Source: an uncultured Clostridia bacterium (GTDB lineage: Bacteria; Bacillota; Clostridia; Christensenellales; DTU072). Taken from it: 23,330 nt of DNA. Under the pieces are notes generated by a model, which worked only from the letters and a program-made list of their open reading frames with translations, made no database searches and was not told the DNA's origin. The first letter of the stretch is position 1. Every line of letters starts with the position of its first letter. The DNA lies in NCBI GenBank assembly GCA_944350065.1, contig CALVOD010000010.1:1-23330 (forward strand). The letters run 5' to 3'. Positions 22,052 to 23,330 of the stretch are shown one piece after another. The position numbers and the translations under genes are program-made.

Positions 22052-22080
22052 TTGACACGTTTTCTCTATAATTATATAAT
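22052..22080 (+). promoter_or_regulatory. Consensus promoter for ftsA (and probably ftsZ)
   Basis: TTGACA (22052-22057), 17 bases, TATAAT (22075-22080): both hexamers and the spacing match the sigma-70/sigma-A consensus exactly. It lies in the 114-base gap after ftsQ, with an expected start near 22087 and a leader of about 43 bases that includes GAGGAG before the ftsA ATG. I see no terminator hairpin in the gap, so read-through from the upstream dcw genes could add to it. Confidence 0.85.
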
Positions 22081-22129
22081 AAAAAATAGAGCTAATTAAC
22101 TAACGCCTACGCGCGAGGAGAATTTCCGG

Positions 22130-23311
22130 ATGAGTGCAAAAAAAGTCGCTGTATTGGATATCGGTTCGGACGCCGTCACTTTGGTGATGCAGGACCTCAA
22201 ATACGCCAATAATTTCGCCTTCAAAGCCAGCGCAGAATACGACGGTTTCCAGGACGGCGAATTTCTCGATATGGAAGGTCTTTTCCGCGTCGTGGATTCG
22301 CTCGTGCGCGAGTGCGAGGCTTCCGCTTTTTGCGAGCTCGACGAAATAATGGTGGGCGTTCCCGGAGAATTCGCTTCGATAGTCTGCAAAATGGTAGAGC
22401 AGGAGCTCGGCGCGGAACGCAAAATCACCGACCGCGATCTCGACGCTCTTTACGCTTTAGGCAATAATTATAACGGCGAAGCGGGTTATACCTGTATAAG
22501 CGCTTCTCCCGTTTATTACGTGCTCGACGACAACGATTACACCATAACTCCCGCGGGGCGTACCGCTTCCAAAATAGCTTGCCTTATGTCGTACGCCGTT
22601 TGCGAGAATTCTTTTATTTCGCTTTTCGACAGAATATCCGAATCTGTCAAAGTGCCTTTCGTATACGCTTCCGCGATGCTTGCCGAAGTCATGTACGTCG
22701 TGCCCGAAAAGTACCGCGACGAAGGCGTGATCCTTGCCGACGTAGGATATATTTCCACGTCCGTGGCATACGCAATGGGCGACGGCATACTTCATTCGGC
22801 GGCGTTTTCGCTGGGGAGAGGGAACATAGCGGGGGATATCACCACCGTAGACGGAGTGCCGTTCGACGTTTCCACGGAGCTCGTGGACAAGCTGAACCTC
22901 AATCTTCAGCCCTCTATGGGCGACGCGTATTGCGTGAGCCGCGAAGGCGAAACGCTCACCTACGACGTCAGCCGTATCAACGCCATAGCGTACGACAGAG
23001 TGCAGAATATCGCCGAATACATTCACGAAGCCATTAAAATGAGCGAGTACGAAGTTCCGCGCGAAGCGAAAATATTGCTTACCGGCTCCGGTATCGCCAA
23101 TATTCCCGGGGCGCGCGAATGTCTTGCAAAAGTCACGGGACGCACGGTGGAGATACTTTCGCCCGATCTCATGCAGTTCAATAAGCCGCGTCACGCGTCG
23201 CTTGCGGGACTGCTCGTGGTCCAACAGCATCAGATAGTCAAAGGCAAACTCAAATTATTCGACTTGCTTTACAAATTAAAAGACAAATTTTTCGGGAGGA
23301 ACAAGAAATAA
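22130..23311 (+). CDS. ftsA: Cell division protein FtsA, diverged
   Basis: FtsA is an actin-like ATPase that tethers FtsZ filaments to the membrane. The 393-residue protein has the actin-fold landmarks: VAVLDIGSDAVTLVM at the N-terminus (phosphate-1), ILADVGYISTSVA at 201-213 (phosphate-2) and the adenosine-site LLTGSGIANIPGA at 316-328. The block that reads GGxxxTxDI in typical FtsA is LGRGNIAGDITT here. The last 18 residues (about 376-393, LFDLLYKLKDKFFGRNKK) form an amphipathic basic helix, the expected membrane-targeting sequence. GAGGAG lies nine bases before the ATG. Position after ftsQ and before a gene that starts within its own stop codon supports the call. Among actin-like proteins, MreB is excluded by the 1C-like region and the membrane helix. 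Confidence 0.9.
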   Translation: MSAKKVAVLDIGSDAVTLVMQDLKYANNFAFKASAEYDGFQDGEFLDMEGLFRVVDSLVRECEASAFCELDEIMVGVPGEFASIVCKMVEQELGAERKITDRDLDALYALGNNYNGEAGYTCISASPVYYVLDDNDYTITPAGRTASKIACLMSYAVCENSFISLFDRISESVKVPFVYASAMLAEVMYVVPEKYRDEGVILADVGYISTSVAYAMGDGILHSAAFSLGRGNIAGDITTVDGVPFDVSTELVDKLNLNLQPSMGDAYCVSREGETLTYDVSRINAIAYDRVQNIAEYIHEAIKMSEYEVPREAKILLTGSGIANIPGARECLAKVTGRTVEILSPDLMQFNKPRHASLAGLLVVQQHQIVKGKLKLFDLLYKLKDKFFGRNKK

Positions 23312-23330
23312 TGGCGAATTCCTACGGCGT
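23311..23330 (+). CDS. Start of the next gene, probably ftsZ, cut by the window end
   Basis: ATG at 23311 shares its A with the ftsA stop (TAATG), and a CGGGAGGA ribosome site lies about ten bases upstream. Only MANSYG and part of the next codon are visible, too little to identify. ftsZ is expected after ftsA in dcw clusters, which is the sole reason for the call. The tight overlap implies translational coupling. Confidence 0.55.

Noticed and set aside
1..23330. Mobile elements, prophage, defence systems, CRISPR or RNA genes
   Set aside because: No transposase, integrase, repeat-spacer pattern, tRNA cloverleaf or rRNA segment was recognised; every long frame that looks coding is a core housekeeping gene apart from the ftsL-slot protein.

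Overview
The window is chromosomal core DNA from a member of the Bacillota (Firmicutes), most likely a Clostridia-type anaerobe. The support is gene content and order: a murF-ddl pair, an rqcH/NFACT gene, tig-clpP-clpX-lon-engB, a COG1768-type phosphohydrolase, and a division and cell wall (dcw) cluster opening with mraZ-rsmH. A placement near uncultured gut lineages such as Christensenellales is only a guess. I see no tRNA, rRNA, CRISPR array, insertion sequence, prophage or integration site.

Layout. (1) 1-2137, plus strand: the 3' part of murF, then ddl, which make and attach the D-Ala-D-Ala end of the peptidoglycan precursor. (2) 2139-3812, minus strand: rqcH, convergent with ddl with one base between stop codons. 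(3) 3813-4036: a divergent promoter region. (4) 4037-11040, plus strand: trigger factor, ClpP, ClpX, Lon, the ribosome-assembly GTPase EngB and a metallophosphoesterase, ending at an intrinsic terminator. Lon seems to have its own promoter, wrapped in a 26-base palindrome. (5) 11041-11431: about 390 bases without a gene, holding the terminator, two hairpins that share an 11-base core, and the mraZ promoter with two tandem MraZ-type boxes. (6) 11432-22015: mraZ, rsmH, an unrecognised single-pass membrane protein in the ftsL slot, ftsI, murE, mraY, murD, ftsW, murA, ftsQ/divIB. (7) 22016-23330: a consensus promoter, ftsA, and the first bases of the next gene, probably ftsZ.

How the genes fit together. 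Regions 1 and 6 cover much of lipid II precursor synthesis (murA, murD, murE, murF, ddl, mraY) and the septal synthase (ftsW plus ftsI) with its regulator (ftsQ, perhaps the ftsL-slot protein) and the cytoplasmic ring (ftsA, probably ftsZ). murG, murB and murC are not in the window; murA sits where murG is usually found. Regions 2 to 4 form a nascent-chain folding and proteolysis neighbourhood. Trigger factor folds new chains, RqcH tags stalled ones with C-terminal alanine, and ClpXP and Lon degrade tagged or damaged protein.

Most of the window is ordinary, well-conserved biology, and I do not see a new multi-gene system. The points most worth a second look are the palindrome in the lon promoter, the atypical protein in the ftsL position, the apparent lack of a good standard start codon for ftsI, the possibly leaderless rqcH promoter, and murA in place of murG.
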